DNA from: Pseudomonadota bacterium | GTDB lineage: Bacteria; Pseudomonadota; Gammaproteobacteria; Xanthomonadales; Wenzhouxiangellaceae | Assembly: GCA_013285445.1 (NCBI GenBank) | Contig: CP053448.1 | Span: 1,302,001 to 1,366,000, forward strand | Direction: 5' to 3' | DNA length: 64,000 nt | Part shown: positions 8,356 to 20,005 of the stretch, piece after piece | How positions within the stretch are numbered: the stretch's first letter is position 1 | Layout of the letters: every line of letters starts with the position of its first letter | Notes under the pieces: generated by a model | Told to the model about the DNA's origin: nothing | Databases searched by the model: none | What the model saw: the letters and a program-made list of their open reading frames with translations, nothing else | Program-made: the position numbers and the translations under genes

Positions 8356-10431
8356 ATGTTGCCAGAGGCGCCTCGTACCGACCGGCTGGACCAGACGCTG
8401 TCGCAAGTGACGCCAGCGGATCTGGCCCTGATGCTGCTCGATGTGATTCCGGGCATTTTTTACCTGGTCGATGAGCAGGCACGGCTGCGGTTGTGGAATG
8501 CTCGCCTGGAGGAGGTCACGGGGCTGTCGAGCGACGCGATCGCCAGCATGAACGCGCTGGCGTTTTTCGATGAATCCGAACACGCGGAGGTGATGGCAGG
8601 GCTGCGCCAGTGCCTGGAGGCCGGCCATGCCGTCATCGAGGCCCGACTGAAGACCTCCGATGCGCAGCATCGGCCGCACCATTTCCACGGCCGTCGGGTC
8701 AGCCTGAATGGACAGGCGCTGGTCGCCGGTGTGGCGCTGGATGTCTCGCGCCTCAAGGCGGTCGAGGCCGATCATGCCCTCCAGCGCGAGCAGCTGCAGC
8801 ACCTGGCCCGCCACGTCCCCGGCGTGGTCTATCAGCTCAAGCGCTGTGCCAACGGCGGCGGGCTGAGCATTCCCTATGCCAGCGAGAAGTTTCACGAGGT
8901 ATTCGGGGTCGAACACGCCTCGGTGACCGAGAATGTCGATGCTCTGTTCGAACGGATCCACGTTGATGACCAGGATCGACTCAATCGGGCCATCGACGCC
9001 AGCGCAGAGGGCCTGACGCCGCTCTACGAGCAGTTCCGCATGCACCCCGCCGGCGGGCGGTGTGGCGAGGGCATCGAATGGGTGGAAATCGACTCTGCGC
9101 CGGAGCGGCTTACGGACGGCAGCGTTCTCTGGCACGGATTTGCGCGCCTGGTCTCGCATCGCCGGCGGCTCGAGCAGAAGCTGACCCGGCTGGCTTATCT
9201 GGATGACCTGACCGGTTTGCCCAATCGGGCTCATCTGCAGTCGTCGCTCAAGGATGAAATCGAGCGGGCCTGGCAGGATCGTCACGGGCTGGCGGTGCTG
9301 TATCTCGATCTCGACAACTTCAACGACATCAACGATGCCTGGAGCCACGCAGCCGGCGACCGCCTGCTGCGGCGCGTGGCCACGCGTCTGGTCGAGCACG
9401 CCGGCGGCGATGCGCTGGTCGGTCGCGTCGGCGGCGATGAGTTTCTGGTGGTGCTGCGGGCGGTCAATGCAGGGGCCCGGGCCGAGACCCTGGCCGGCGA
9501 AATCCGGGAAGTGATGGCGGCGCCGATGCGGCTGGAGGATCGGCAGGTTCGCATGACGATTTCGACCGGCATCTCGGTATGTCCCGACGATGCGCAGACG
9601 GCCGAGGATCTGATTCGCCATGCCGATGCAGCCGTCTACAAGGCCAAGTCCTTAGGCCCCGGGCACTGGGCGCGCTACACGCCGGAGCTCACCGAGGCGG
9701 CACGCGCGCGCCGCTATCTGGAAACCGAGTTGCGCACGGCCATCGAGCGCGAGCAGATCCAGCTGGCCCTGCAGCCGATCCGGACGCTGGCCGACGGCCG
9801 CCTGGTGGCGCTTGAAGCTCTGGCGCGCTGGCACCACTGGGAAGATGGCTGGCTGAGCCCGGATCGCTTTGTCGCCATGGCCGAAAAGCGCGGCATGATT
9901 GCCGCGCTTGGCGAACTGGTTTACCGTCGTGCCATGACCCGGGTGGCAACCCTGGACGGCCCCAATCTGGCCATCAACGTAGCGCCCGCACAGCTACAGG
10001 ACCCGTCGTTCGGCATGCGTCTGATCAGCCTGGCCGAAGCCTGCGGACTGGATCCGGCCCGGCTGGAAGTCGAACTGACCGAGCGCGCCTTTGTGCAGCA
10101 TGCCGCCGAGCCATTGCGGCAGATTCACCAGTTGCGCGAGGCGGGTGTGAGCGTGACCATCGACGATTTCGGCACCGGCTTTTCCTCGCTGGGCTATCTG
10201 CGGCGTTTGCCGGTCCAGCGCCTCAAGATCGACCGCTCCTTCGTGCGCCATGTCGAGGATGATCCGGCCAGCGCGGCCATCGTTCGCGCCGTCAGCACCC
10301 TGGCGCGCGATCTCGGCATGCAGGTGACCGCCGAAGGCGTGGAGACGGCTGCCGAAGCCGAATTCGTGCGTGAGGTCGGCTGCGACTGTGCCCAGGGCTG
10401 GTTCTTCGGCCGCCCGGAGCTGGTCGAGTAG
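8356..10431 (+). CDS. PAS-GGDEF-EAL cyclic di-GMP signalling protein
   Basis: Bifunctional-architecture regulator of about 690 residues making and/or breaking cyclic di-GMP. Two PAS-like sensor regions (about residues 25-140 and 150-270) have no membrane segments, so sensing is cytoplasmic. The diguanylate cyclase core LDDLTGLPNRAHL is followed by an intact GGDEF in RVGGDEFLVVL. The phosphodiesterase domain retains the EAL signature (VALEALARW), the DDFGTGFSSLGYL loop and RLKIDRSFV, so both halves could be active. ATG 8356 is favoured by AGGAGGGA ten bases upstream; GTG 8314 is also in frame. It stands alone, divergent from the glycosyltransferase operon. Confidence 0.93.
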   Translation: MLPEAPRTDRLDQTLSQVTPADLALMLLDVIPGIFYLVDEQARLRLWNARLEEVTGLSSDAIASMNALAFFDESEHAEVMAGLRQCLEAGHAVIEARLKTSDAQHRPHHFHGRRVSLNGQALVAGVALDVSRLKAVEADHALQREQLQHLARHVPGVVYQLKRCANGGGLSIPYASEKFHEVFGVEHASVTENVDALFERIHVDDQDRLNRAIDASAEGLTPLYEQFRMHPAGGRCGEGIEWVEIDSAPERLTDGSVLWHGFARLVSHRRRLEQKLTRLAYLDDLTGLPNRAHLQSSLKDEIERAWQDRHGLAVLYLDLDNFNDINDAWSHAAGDRLLRRVATRLVEHAGGDALVGRVGGDEFLVVLRAVNAGARAETLAGEIREVMAAPMRLEDRQVRMTISTGISVCPDDAQTAEDLIRHADAAVYKAKSLGPGHWARYTPELTEAARARRYLETELRTAIEREQIQLALQPIRTLADGRLVALEALARWHHWEDGWLSPDRFVAMAEKRGMIAALGELVYRRAMTRVATLDGPNLAINVAPAQLQDPSFGMRLISLAEACGLDPARLEVELTERAFVQHAAEPLRQIHQLREAGVSVTIDDFGTGFSSLGYLRRLPVQRLKIDRSFVRHVEDDPASAAIVRAVSTLARDLGMQVTAEGVETAAEAEFVREVGCDCAQGWFFGRPELVE

Positions 10432-10438
10432 CGAGCCG

Positions 10439-10696
10439 TCAGGCGTCCGGGTTCATCGGGTGGGTGGTCCAGTAGGGGCAGTTGACGGGCGTGTGTTCCG
10501 GCGGCGCGCCGGCCGGGCGTCCGGACCGGAACCGCTCCCAGACCTGTTCGTGGAAAAAGTAGGCGACGGTGTTGCAGGCCGGTTCGACCAGCGCCACCGC
10601 GCCGCCAATGGCCAGGCTGCCGGTCATCAAATAGACCACCGCAAAGGCAACGCTCATGTGCATAATGGCGAACGTCAGGGTTTTTCGGGTGGTCAT
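10439..10696 (-). CDS. DUF2061 small membrane protein
   Basis: 85-residue inner-membrane protein with two hydrophobic segments (FAIMHMSVAFAVVYLMTG and IGGAVALVEPACNTVAYF) and a polar C-terminus containing FFHEQVWERF. This matches the DUF2061 pattern T.RT.....H......V....G....A..........YY.HE..W. Function is unknown. It is divergently arranged with the GNAT gene, and a Fur-box-like sequence lies in the 92-base gap just upstream. Confidence 0.85.
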   Translation of the reverse strand: MTTRKTLTFAIMHMSVAFAVVYLMTGSLAIGGAVALVEPACNTVAYFFHEQVWERFRSGRPAGAPPEHTPVNCPYWTTHPMNPDA

Positions 10697-10727
10697 GTCG
10701 TCATCCTGAATCCAGAGTTGCTTAAAT

Positions 10728-10746
10728 AATAATGGTTCTCACTTGC
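10728..10746. promoter_or_regulatory. Fur-box-like operator (candidate)
   Basis: The 19 bases from 10728 agree with the classical Fur consensus (GATAATGATAATCATTATC) at 12 of 19 positions by hand alignment, including the AATAATG core and TCA. It sits 31-50 bases upstream of the DUF2061 start and 42-61 bases upstream of the divergent GNAT gene, a suitable place to control either. No binding can be shown from sequence alone. Confidence 0.3.
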
Positions 10747-10788
10747 GTTTGCAATTGATTGTATTGAATCCAGCGATAGGTTCTGCCT

Positions 10789-11268
10789 ATGAATTCCGCG
10801 CTTGAACTGCGTGCGGCCCGCCCGGACGATGCCGAACGGATTGTTGTGCTGATCCGCGAGCTGGCCGCCTACGAGCGCCTGGCCGGCCAGGTTGAGGCGA
10901 CGCCCGAGCGCATTGCCGGGTCGCTGTTCGGCCCGTCGCCGGCAGCCGAAGCCGTGATGGCCGAGTGGGATGGTCAGGCGGCGGGGTTTGCGCTGTTTTT
11001 CCGGAACTTCTCGACGTTTGTCGGGCGGCCGGGGCTTTATCTGGAGGATCTCTACGTGCGCGAGGCCTATCGCGGCCGTGGTATCGGCAAGGCGCTGCTG
11101 CTGCACCTGGCGGCGATCGCGCGCCAGCGCAACTACGGCCGCATGGAGTGGAGCGTGCTGGACTGGAACGAGTCAGCGATCAGGTTTTACCGGGCCCTGG
11201 GCGCGGTGCCGATGGATGAGTGGACTGTATTCCGGCTTGACAGGGACGCGCTGGAGCGCCTGGCGTAA
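10789..11268 (+). CDS. GNAT family N-acetyltransferase, diamine acetyltransferase-like
   Basis: 159-residue acetyl-CoA-dependent N-acetyltransferase. The acetyl-CoA pyrophosphate loop is in VREAYRGRGIGKALL (Q/RxxGxG/A). The block LYLEDLYVREAYRG and the ending EWSVLDWNESAIRFYRALGA resemble spermidine/spermine (SSAT-like) acetyltransferases, where LYLEDL and W..N..A..FY..LGA are conserved. The substrate is probably a polyamine or another small amine. ATG 10789 gives the standard N-terminus (LELRAARPDDA). It ends 24 bases before a convergent minus-strand gene. Confidence 0.85.
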   Translation: MNSALELRAARPDDAERIVVLIRELAAYERLAGQVEATPERIAGSLFGPSPAAEAVMAEWDGQAAGFALFFRNFSTFVGRPGLYLEDLYVREAYRGRGIGKALLLHLAAIARQRNYGRMEWSVLDWNESAIRFYRALGAVPMDEWTVFRLDRDALERLA

Positions 11269-11292
11269 CAATACTTGGTTGTGCTGCCGGCG

Positions 11293-11571
11293 TCAGGCAT
11301 CTTCCAGGCGATCAGCGAACAGCTGGTCGAAAAGCTCCTTGTTGTAAAAGCCGGCCAGGCAACCGCTGAACAGCCGATTGGACTCCGAGCGCGGCAGATC
11401 ATTGCTGGCCGCATACGGCAGACTTGCATGAAGACGGTATTGCGTTGACTGGGCAGTGACCACTCCGCCGGCCAACTGGCCGCAGGCCAGCTGGTAGCCC
11501 GTGCCCAGCGGCTGCGGTGTTGCTGTGCCGGCCAGCAAGGTGGCAGCGACGGTGAGCGCGGTCGTGATCAC
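11293..11571 (-). CDS. Small secreted protein of unknown function
   Basis: 92 residues starting at GTG 11571, whose bases overlap the TGA of the Cys-rich gene upstream (GTGA), indicating coupled translation. The N-terminus VITTALTVAATLLAGTATPQ is a likely Sec signal peptide. The rest (YQLACGQLAGG, then TQYRLHASLPYAAS, then RLFSGCLAGFY) follows the pattern of short exported repeats where Y.L..G...GG is followed by YRL....GQP.A and ..Y.L..GF. I do not recognise a function. It probably acts with the Cys-rich partner outside the cell. Confidence 0.55.
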   Translation of the reverse strand: MITTALTVAATLLAGTATPQPLGTGYQLACGQLAGGVVTAQSTQYRLHASLPYAASNDLPRSESNRLFSGCLAGFYNKELFDQLFADRLEDA

Positions 11572-12380
11572 AGGCACTGACCGCCAGTGCAGGTGCCGCC
11601 GGGGCATGGTGTGCCGTCGGCAACCGGAGTGCCGACGCAGTTGCCGTTGCCGTCGCAAGTGTCGCTAACCGTACAGGCGTTGCTGTCGTCACAAGTTGCG
11701 CCGCCCAGGCCCGAGCCGTCCAGTCCGCAGGATCCGCTCTGGCAGATGGGTGCTGCGCACTGGGTTGCGCCGCAGACGCTGCCGCAACCACCACAGTTGT
11801 AGATATCGCTACTCGGATCAACGCAAATACCGCTACACAGGATCCACCCCGGACTGCAGCCGGCACACGCACCCTGCACGCAGACCATTCCCGGTCCGCA
11901 GGCCGTGCCACAGCTGCCGCAGTGGTTGGGGTCAGTTTGCAGGTCGGCACAGATACCGCCGCCGCAGTTGGTCTCACCGACGTTGCAGGCCAGAGCACCT
12001 GAAGCACGCGCGAAGGGGACGCTGCCGACGCGCATGCGCGGCGTCATCTCCGGGTCGCCATCCACGGCGATACCCAGGTAGAGCGGTGCCTCGAAAAGCT
12101 GATCAGCCAGGAGTGTCTGGTCGCCGAGTTCAACCTGAAAAAAGCCGGCAGTCACGGCAACGGAAGCGTGCTGTTCCTGCCAGACGGGCGTGCCGCCGGT
12201 GTCTTGCGTGTAGAGCGAAAAATGCAAATTGACGGTACCCGATATCGGGTCGCCGCTGCCGTCGGTCAGAAAGCCCTGATAGGGCATGGTGGTCGGTACC
12301 GTGGCCGATGCCAGCCCAGCGGTGAACAGCGCCAGAAATGTGGCCAGAATGAACGATTGGTGTCGGCAAAGCGACGGCAT
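11568..12380 (-). CDS. Secreted Cys-rich protein with adhesin-type N-terminal domain
   Basis: 270 residues with a signal peptide (FILATFLALFTAGLASA). Residues about 30-130 match the common exported module that begins PYQGFLTDGSGDPISGT, continues VNLHFSLYT and ends YLGIAVDGDPEMTPRMRVGS then VPFARA. It is found in many secreted or tail-fibre-like proteins. The C-terminal half has repeats of the form DPNHCGSCGTAC, GMVCVQGAC and NCGGCGSVC, then CDDSNACTVSDTCDGNGNC, patterns familiar from myxobacterial surface proteins; the cysteines are probably disulfide-bonded. The start has GGGGAG upstream. A surface or extracellular role is inferred; no enzyme motif is visible. Confidence 0.65.
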   Translation of the reverse strand: MPSLCRHQSFILATFLALFTAGLASATVPTTMPYQGFLTDGSGDPISGTVNLHFSLYTQDTGGTPVWQEQHASVAVTAGFFQVELGDQTLLADQLFEAPLYLGIAVDGDPEMTPRMRVGSVPFARASGALACNVGETNCGGGICADLQTDPNHCGSCGTACGPGMVCVQGACAGCSPGWILCSGICVDPSSDIYNCGGCGSVCGATQCAAPICQSGSCGLDGSGLGGATCDDSNACTVSDTCDGNGNCVGTPVADGTPCPGGTCTGGQCL

Positions 12381-12639
12381 GGCAGGACTCCCCGGAATGA
12401 ATGCAACGAGCCTTGGTGCACCTTCTCTTGCACAGGCGGCTCACTCAAAAGGTGCAATTAGTATACTCCGTTTACATTCGGATGAATAATCGATGACAGA
12501 GACGGGCTGACCGGGCTCGCCTGTTCCGGTTTGCCGGCCTGCGAAAGGGCTTGAGTCGTCATCCCGAAAGTACAGGTGACTTTGGGAGGGTGAATTCTGT
12601 ACCCTTGATTTCTGATTTCGAGCCCCAGGCGAATTGATC

Positions 12640-14589
<1,950 letters not shown>

Positions 14590-15186
14590 GTCAACCGGCC
14601 GGCAGCGGAGGTAACTTCGGTCTGGTCGGCCGGCGCGAGGAACGCCCGGAACGTCGATTGCAGCAGGGGCAGGGCGCTTTCTAAGCGATGGTCGCTGTCG
14701 ACCAGGTGCAGCGTTGCGCGGCTGCCCTCGGCGAAGCGCAGGCTGTTGCGCCAGGGAATGATGTCGTCGCCCCAGCCGTGGATCACGGTAACGCGCGCGC
14801 ATTGCGGGTGGTACTGCTCCGGCACGACGCCACCGGCCACGCGGTCTTCAAGAAACAGTGCCGGGGCCATCAAAAACAGTCCGGCCACCGGCTGGCGTTC
14901 GGCTGCCGCGGTTGAAACCCAGCCGCCCAGCGACGAGCCCACCAGCACCGGCGGCAGGGCTTGCTGCCCGATGCAGTCGAGCAGGCGCTCGAGCCGCCCG
15001 ACCGGGTCATCGCGCAGGTCGCGGTAGTCGATGGCCAGGATGTCGTAGCCGCACTGGCCGGCGATCGGCGCCAGCGCACTGATCTTGCGGCTGTCCGGGC
15101 CGGAGAGGTGGCCGTGGCTGAAGATGACGGTAGCCGCTGACATGAGCACTATTCTATCGGCACTGAATGTCAGGCGCCGATAAGGA

Positions 15187-16797
15187 TCAGGGATCGGTAT
15201 TCGACCTGACCGGTCGCGCCAGGTGACGGGGCCGCAGCCCGGTGGCCAGCAGCGCCAGCGCATAGATCCCCGCGCCGACGAGCACGGCCAGGGTCATATG
15301 CCCGGCCCGCCAGCCCAGGCCGGCCCCCAGCCACTGAGCAGTGTCCGGAACGACCGCGGTGACCGCCAGCACCATCAGCAGCACTGCCGCCACCACCTGT
15401 GCGATATGGCGCCACGGCAGCCGGGGTGCCAGATTCGTCCGTTGCAGTCCGCGCCACAGCAGGGCGGCATTGATCCAGCCCGAGGTGCTCGATGCCAGCG
15501 CCAGTCCGGCATGGGCGCCGGGATGGGCGGCCAGGGTGGTCCAAAGCCCGTCCCCAAACTGTCCCCCGGCCAGGTAGATGACGATGGCGGCGACAAACAG
15601 CACGTTGAACAGCATGTTGGCGACCAGCGCAATGACGGCGATCACCACCGGCGTGCGCGTGTCCTGGCGTGAGAAGTAGGCCGGCGCCAGGATCTTGACG
15701 CCGATGAACGCGGGCAGCCCGAGGCAGTAGGCGAGCAGCGCCAGTGCCGCCATCTCGGCGTCCAGGGCGGTAAAGGCGCCGTAGTGGAACAGCGTGACCA
15801 CCAGCGGCCCGGCGATAACCGCCAGTCCGGCGGCGGCGGGGATCGCGATCACCACGCCCAGCAGCACGGCCCAGTCGAGCGTGGCGCGAAAGCGACCGTT
15901 GTCGGCGCGGGCGTGCAGCGATGACAGCGTTGGCAGAATCACCATCGACAGCGCCACACCGAACAGCCCGAGCGGAAACTCCATCAGGCGGTCACCGTAG
16001 TACAGCCATGCCAGCGAGCCGGAGGCCAGCAGCGAGGCGAACAGCACGTCGAACAGCAGACCGATCTGCGCCACCGACGACCCGAACAGGGTCGGCACCA
16101 TCAGCCGCATGATGCGACGCACTCCGGGATGGCCAAAGTCCGGACGCGGGACCGGCAGCACGCCGTGCCGGGCCAGGGCGGGCAGCAATGCCGCAAGCTG
16201 TAACAGCCCGGCAACCAGAACGCCCCAGGCCAGGGCCTTGATGGGCTGCTCGAACATCGGGCTGATTGCCACTGCCGCGGTGATCAGCGACAGGTTGAGC
16301 AAGGCCGGGGTCAGCGCCGGCAGGGCAAACCGCCCGAGCGTGTTGAGAATACCGCCGGCCAGCGCAACCAGGGCAATGAACAGCAGATAGGGGAACGTCA
16401 CCTGCAGCATGTCGGCGGCCAGCGCAAACTGGGCCGGATCACTGCGAAAGCCGGGCGCAAACACCGTCACCAGGGCCGGGGCGGTGAGCACGCCGATGGC
16501 CGTAATGATCAGCAGCACCGCGGCCAGGCTGCCGGCAACCGCGTCAATCAGCGACTTCAGCGCCGCCTGGTCGTGCTTTTCCCGGTACTCGTTGAGCACC
16601 GGCACAAAGGCCAGCGAAAAGGAGCCTTCGGCAAACATGCGGCGCAGGAAATTGGGAATCTTGAACGCGAACACGAACGCTTCCATCGCCGCGCCGGCGC
16701 CGAACCACCGCGCCAGCACCACGTCGCGCACAAAGCCGAGGATGCGCGAGATCAGCGTCATCGAGCCGAAACTGAAGGTGCTGCGAAGCAGACTCAT
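15187..16797 (-). CDS. murJ: Lipid II flippase MurJ
   Basis: Inner-membrane MOP-superfamily transporter that flips undecaprenyl-linked peptidoglycan precursor to the periplasm. 536 residues with about 14 hydrophobic segments. The start MSLLRSTFSFGSMTLISRIL and the early motif GFVRDVVLARWFGAGAAMEA are diagnostic, followed by RMFAEGSFSLAFVPVLNEY, the conserved arginine-containing loop. The divergent rpsT gene 148 bases away is the standard neighbour in this class. Essential in most bacteria and intact here. Confidence 0.95.
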   Translation of the reverse strand: MSLLRSTFSFGSMTLISRILGFVRDVVLARWFGAGAAMEAFVFAFKIPNFLRRMFAEGSFSLAFVPVLNEYREKHDQAALKSLIDAVAGSLAAVLLIITAIGVLTAPALVTVFAPGFRSDPAQFALAADMLQVTFPYLLFIALVALAGGILNTLGRFALPALTPALLNLSLITAAVAISPMFEQPIKALAWGVLVAGLLQLAALLPALARHGVLPVPRPDFGHPGVRRIMRLMVPTLFGSSVAQIGLLFDVLFASLLASGSLAWLYYGDRLMEFPLGLFGVALSMVILPTLSSLHARADNGRFRATLDWAVLLGVVIAIPAAAGLAVIAGPLVVTLFHYGAFTALDAEMAALALLAYCLGLPAFIGVKILAPAYFSRQDTRTPVVIAVIALVANMLFNVLFVAAIVIYLAGGQFGDGLWTTLAAHPGAHAGLALASSTSGWINAALLWRGLQRTNLAPRLPWRHIAQVVAAVLLMVLAVTAVVPDTAQWLGAGLGWRAGHMTLAVLVGAGIYALALLATGLRPRHLARPVRSNTDP

Positions 16798-16871
16798 GAC
16801 ACGGTGCCGTTCCGCTGGGCCTTGCCGGCCAGCGCCGCGCCGTGCCGCGCCGATATCCAGCGCCCGCGCCC

Positions 16872-16900
16872 TTGACTCAGGATGTCATTCATCCGATAAT
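16872..16900 (+). promoter_or_regulatory. Sigma-70 promoter of rpsT
   Basis: TTGACT at 16872-16877 and GATAAT at 16895-16900 are separated by 17 bases, close to consensus. Transcription would start near 16907, leaving a leader of roughly 38 bases with AGGAG at 16933 before the GTG start of rpsT. Confidence 0.65.
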
Positions 16901-16944
16901 TCCCGGCTTGTTTTATTCAAGCGACGAATTCCAGGAGTAGCTTC

Positions 16945-17208
16945 GTGGCCAACAGCGTATCCGCTCGCAAGCGCGCCCGCCAGAACGAACATCATCGCCG
17001 TCACAATGCGGCGCTTCGCTCGCACGTGCGCACCAAGATCAAGAAAGTGTTGCGTGCGATTGATGCCGGCGACAAGGCGGCTGCCGAGGCGGCCTACAAC
17101 GCAGCCGTTCCGGCCATCGACAAGTCGGTTTCGAAAGGCATCATGCACGCCAACAAGGCGGCGCGTCACAAGTCCCGGCTCAACCAGCATCTGCGCGAAA
17201 TGGGCTGA
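16945..17208 (+). CDS. rpsT: 30S ribosomal protein S20
   Basis: Primary 16S rRNA-binding protein of the small subunit body. 87 residues, highly basic, with MANSVSARKRARQNEHHRRHN at the N-terminus and SRLNQHLREMG at the C-terminus, as expected for bS20. GTG start at 16945 with AGGAG eight bases upstream; rpsT often uses a non-ATG start. Flanked by a strong promoter and a perfect intrinsic terminator, so it is a single-gene unit. Confidence 0.97.
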   Translation: MANSVSARKRARQNEHHRRHNAALRSHVRTKIKKVLRAIDAGDKAAAEAAYNAAVPAIDKSVSKGIMHANKAARHKSRLNQHLREMG

Positions 17209-17237
17209 GCGTCCTGCCGGCCAGCGCTGAACGCGAG

Positions 17238-17265
17238 AAAGCCGCGCCACCGAGCGCGGCTTTTT
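17238..17265 (+). terminator. Intrinsic terminator of rpsT
   Basis: A-rich lead, then the stem GCCGCGC (17241-17247) paired with GCGCGGC (17254-17260), six-base loop, and five T residues (17261-17265). It lies 30 bases after the rpsT stop. Confidence 0.85.
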
Positions 17266-17291
17266 CGTGGTTTGGGCACGGCAAGGACGCG

Positions 17292-18887
17292 TTACCAGCC
17301 CTGAATCCCCGGCAGATCCTCGGGGAAACTCAGCGTGTAGCCGACGGTCAGGCGCGCTTCGGCACCGGCGTCGAGCCGGCGCTGCCAGGCCAGCACACCG
17401 GGCTTGTCATCGACGTTGCGTTCGTCGGGCGGGGTGGTGTTCTCGGTCAGGCTGACTTCAATGCGCTCATCCCGCGCGACCGGCATCGAATCGAGCACGG
17501 TCACATCGATCGGCCGGCTGTGACCGTTGTGCAGGGTGATGCGGTGGATGCGGCGCAGGCGCGTTGACTTGCGAAGCATGCCTTCGGTGGCGCGTTCGTC
17601 TGCCAGCAGCTCCCGCTCGATGCGGATGCGATCGTCAACGCCGAAGCTCGATGCCAGCGTGTCGCCGGGCGCTATGCCGGCAAAGCGCAGCTGACCGACC
17701 AGGGTATGGTCCTGGTAGAGCGTGGCCGCTCCCGGGGGCAGTGCGCTGTCGCCCTCGAACAGGCCCTCGGCGTACAGCCAGGCGGTGGGCTGTCGACGCG
17801 GTAGGGTTCGTGCGCTCAAGCTGACCGGCAGGCGATGCGTGTCAAGGCGAAAGCGGTGGGCCTGGTTGTCGGCCGCCACGCTGGAGCGGCCGGCGACGCG
17901 GTAGGCCTGGGTGTAGTCGCTGCCGACCAGTTCGGCCCCGTCCCATTGGGCTTCGGCTGCCGGCGCTCCGGCCTGATCCATCATGCTGGTCGGGGCGCGC
18001 AGCGCGCTGACCTCGGCCTGGCCCGCAGGAGCCTGTTTCTCCGGCCTGAGGACATCGATCCACCAGGGCGATGGTTCGGGCAGGCGGCCACCGCTCGACG
18101 GACGGGCCAGGGACAGGTTCAGCTCGGCGTCGGTCCAGTCCTCGCCCGTGCGCTGGCGAACCTCGGCGAACTGAACGATCTCGAGCCGGCCTTCGCCAGT
18201 GTCCAGGCGCCATTCGTAGACCGGTCGCCAGGCCGCGCCGGAGACGGTGTATTCAATCGTGAACCGGGCCGGCCCGGACGTTTCGCTGGTCCAGGCCAGC
18301 CGCAGCTCAAGCGTGTCACGCTGCTGCTGGCCGAGATCGGCCAGCTCGCGCTCGAGCCGCTCGATCTGCTCGTCGAGTTCGCGCTTGTCGAGGTTCAGCC
18401 GGCGCCGTTCGGCCAGCACATCCTCGGCACCGGTGCCAACGGTTTCGATCGCGCTGCGCCAGCCTTCGACGGCCAGTTTCTCGTCGCCCTGGCCGGCGCC
18501 AGTCGCCAGCGAGCGGACAAGCTCGATCTGCAGATTTCGCGCCTCGACGGCGTCTTCGATTGCGGCTCGCTCGTCGCGCAGCTGCTGCAGCCGACTCTCC
18601 AGTTCGCGGGCCCTTTGGCTGACCCGCTCGCTTCCGCGCAGGGTCTCGAGCCGGTACGCGCCCAGCCGCAGGCCCGCTGGCCCGCTGGCGGAAATGCGCA
18701 GGCTGTCGCGCGCGATTCCCGTCGGCAGGTCGGACTGGACCAGTTCGCCGCTGCCGGCGCTGATGCCGGTCGCGACAATGCGGGTGACGGTGGCGCGATC
18801 GGGGAAGACAGTCACCGATTCCACGGCTGCCGCGGCCGGCAGTGCCGAGGCAAGAACAAGGATGCTGAGCAGAACTCTTACTAACAT
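17292..18887 (-). CDS. MuiA-like DUF4139 domain exported protein
   Basis: 531 residues with a Sec signal peptide (VLLSILVLASALPAAAA). After it come an N-terminal DUF4140-like domain (VESVTVFPDRATVTR), a coiled-coil rich middle (about residues 90-200, many Arg/Glu/Leu heptads) and the DUF4139 beta-rich C-terminal region (IEYTVSGAAWRPVYEWRLDT). This is the layout of mucoidy inhibitor MuiA-family proteins. The biochemical role is unknown; a periplasmic or envelope location is predicted. Its start has GGAGAAAA upstream. No operon partner is obvious; ObgE lies 52 bases upstream on the same strand. Confidence 0.8.
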   Translation of the reverse strand: MLVRVLLSILVLASALPAAAAVESVTVFPDRATVTRIVATGISAGSGELVQSDLPTGIARDSLRISASGPAGLRLGAYRLETLRGSERVSQRARELESRLQQLRDERAAIEDAVEARNLQIELVRSLATGAGQGDEKLAVEGWRSAIETVGTGAEDVLAERRRLNLDKRELDEQIERLERELADLGQQQRDTLELRLAWTSETSGPARFTIEYTVSGAAWRPVYEWRLDTGEGRLEIVQFAEVRQRTGEDWTDAELNLSLARPSSGGRLPEPSPWWIDVLRPEKQAPAGQAEVSALRAPTSMMDQAGAPAAEAQWDGAELVGSDYTQAYRVAGRSSVAADNQAHRFRLDTHRLPVSLSARTLPRRQPTAWLYAEGLFEGDSALPPGAATLYQDHTLVGQLRFAGIAPGDTLASSFGVDDRIRIERELLADERATEGMLRKSTRLRRIHRITLHNGHSRPIDVTVLDSMPVARDERIEVSLTENTTPPDERNVDDKPGVLAWQRRLDAGAEARLTVGYTLSFPEDLPGIQGW

Positions 18888-18939
18888 GGGTTTTCTCCTT
18901 GAATGCTGATCGGGTTTGACGAAGTCCCGGCCGGGCGGT

Positions 18940-19986
<1,047 letters not shown>

Positions 19987-20005
19987 CTACCGCAAGCTGG
20001 AATGG

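Noticed and set aside
8203..9621. 472-codon minus-strand frame
   Set aside because: Antisense of the GGDEF/EAL gene; no ribosome site or family motif.
11568..11571. Frameshift joining the Cys-rich and the 92-residue frames into one protein
   Set aside because: The second frame begins with its own signal peptide right at a GTGA overlap, so two coupled genes explain it better than a broken one.
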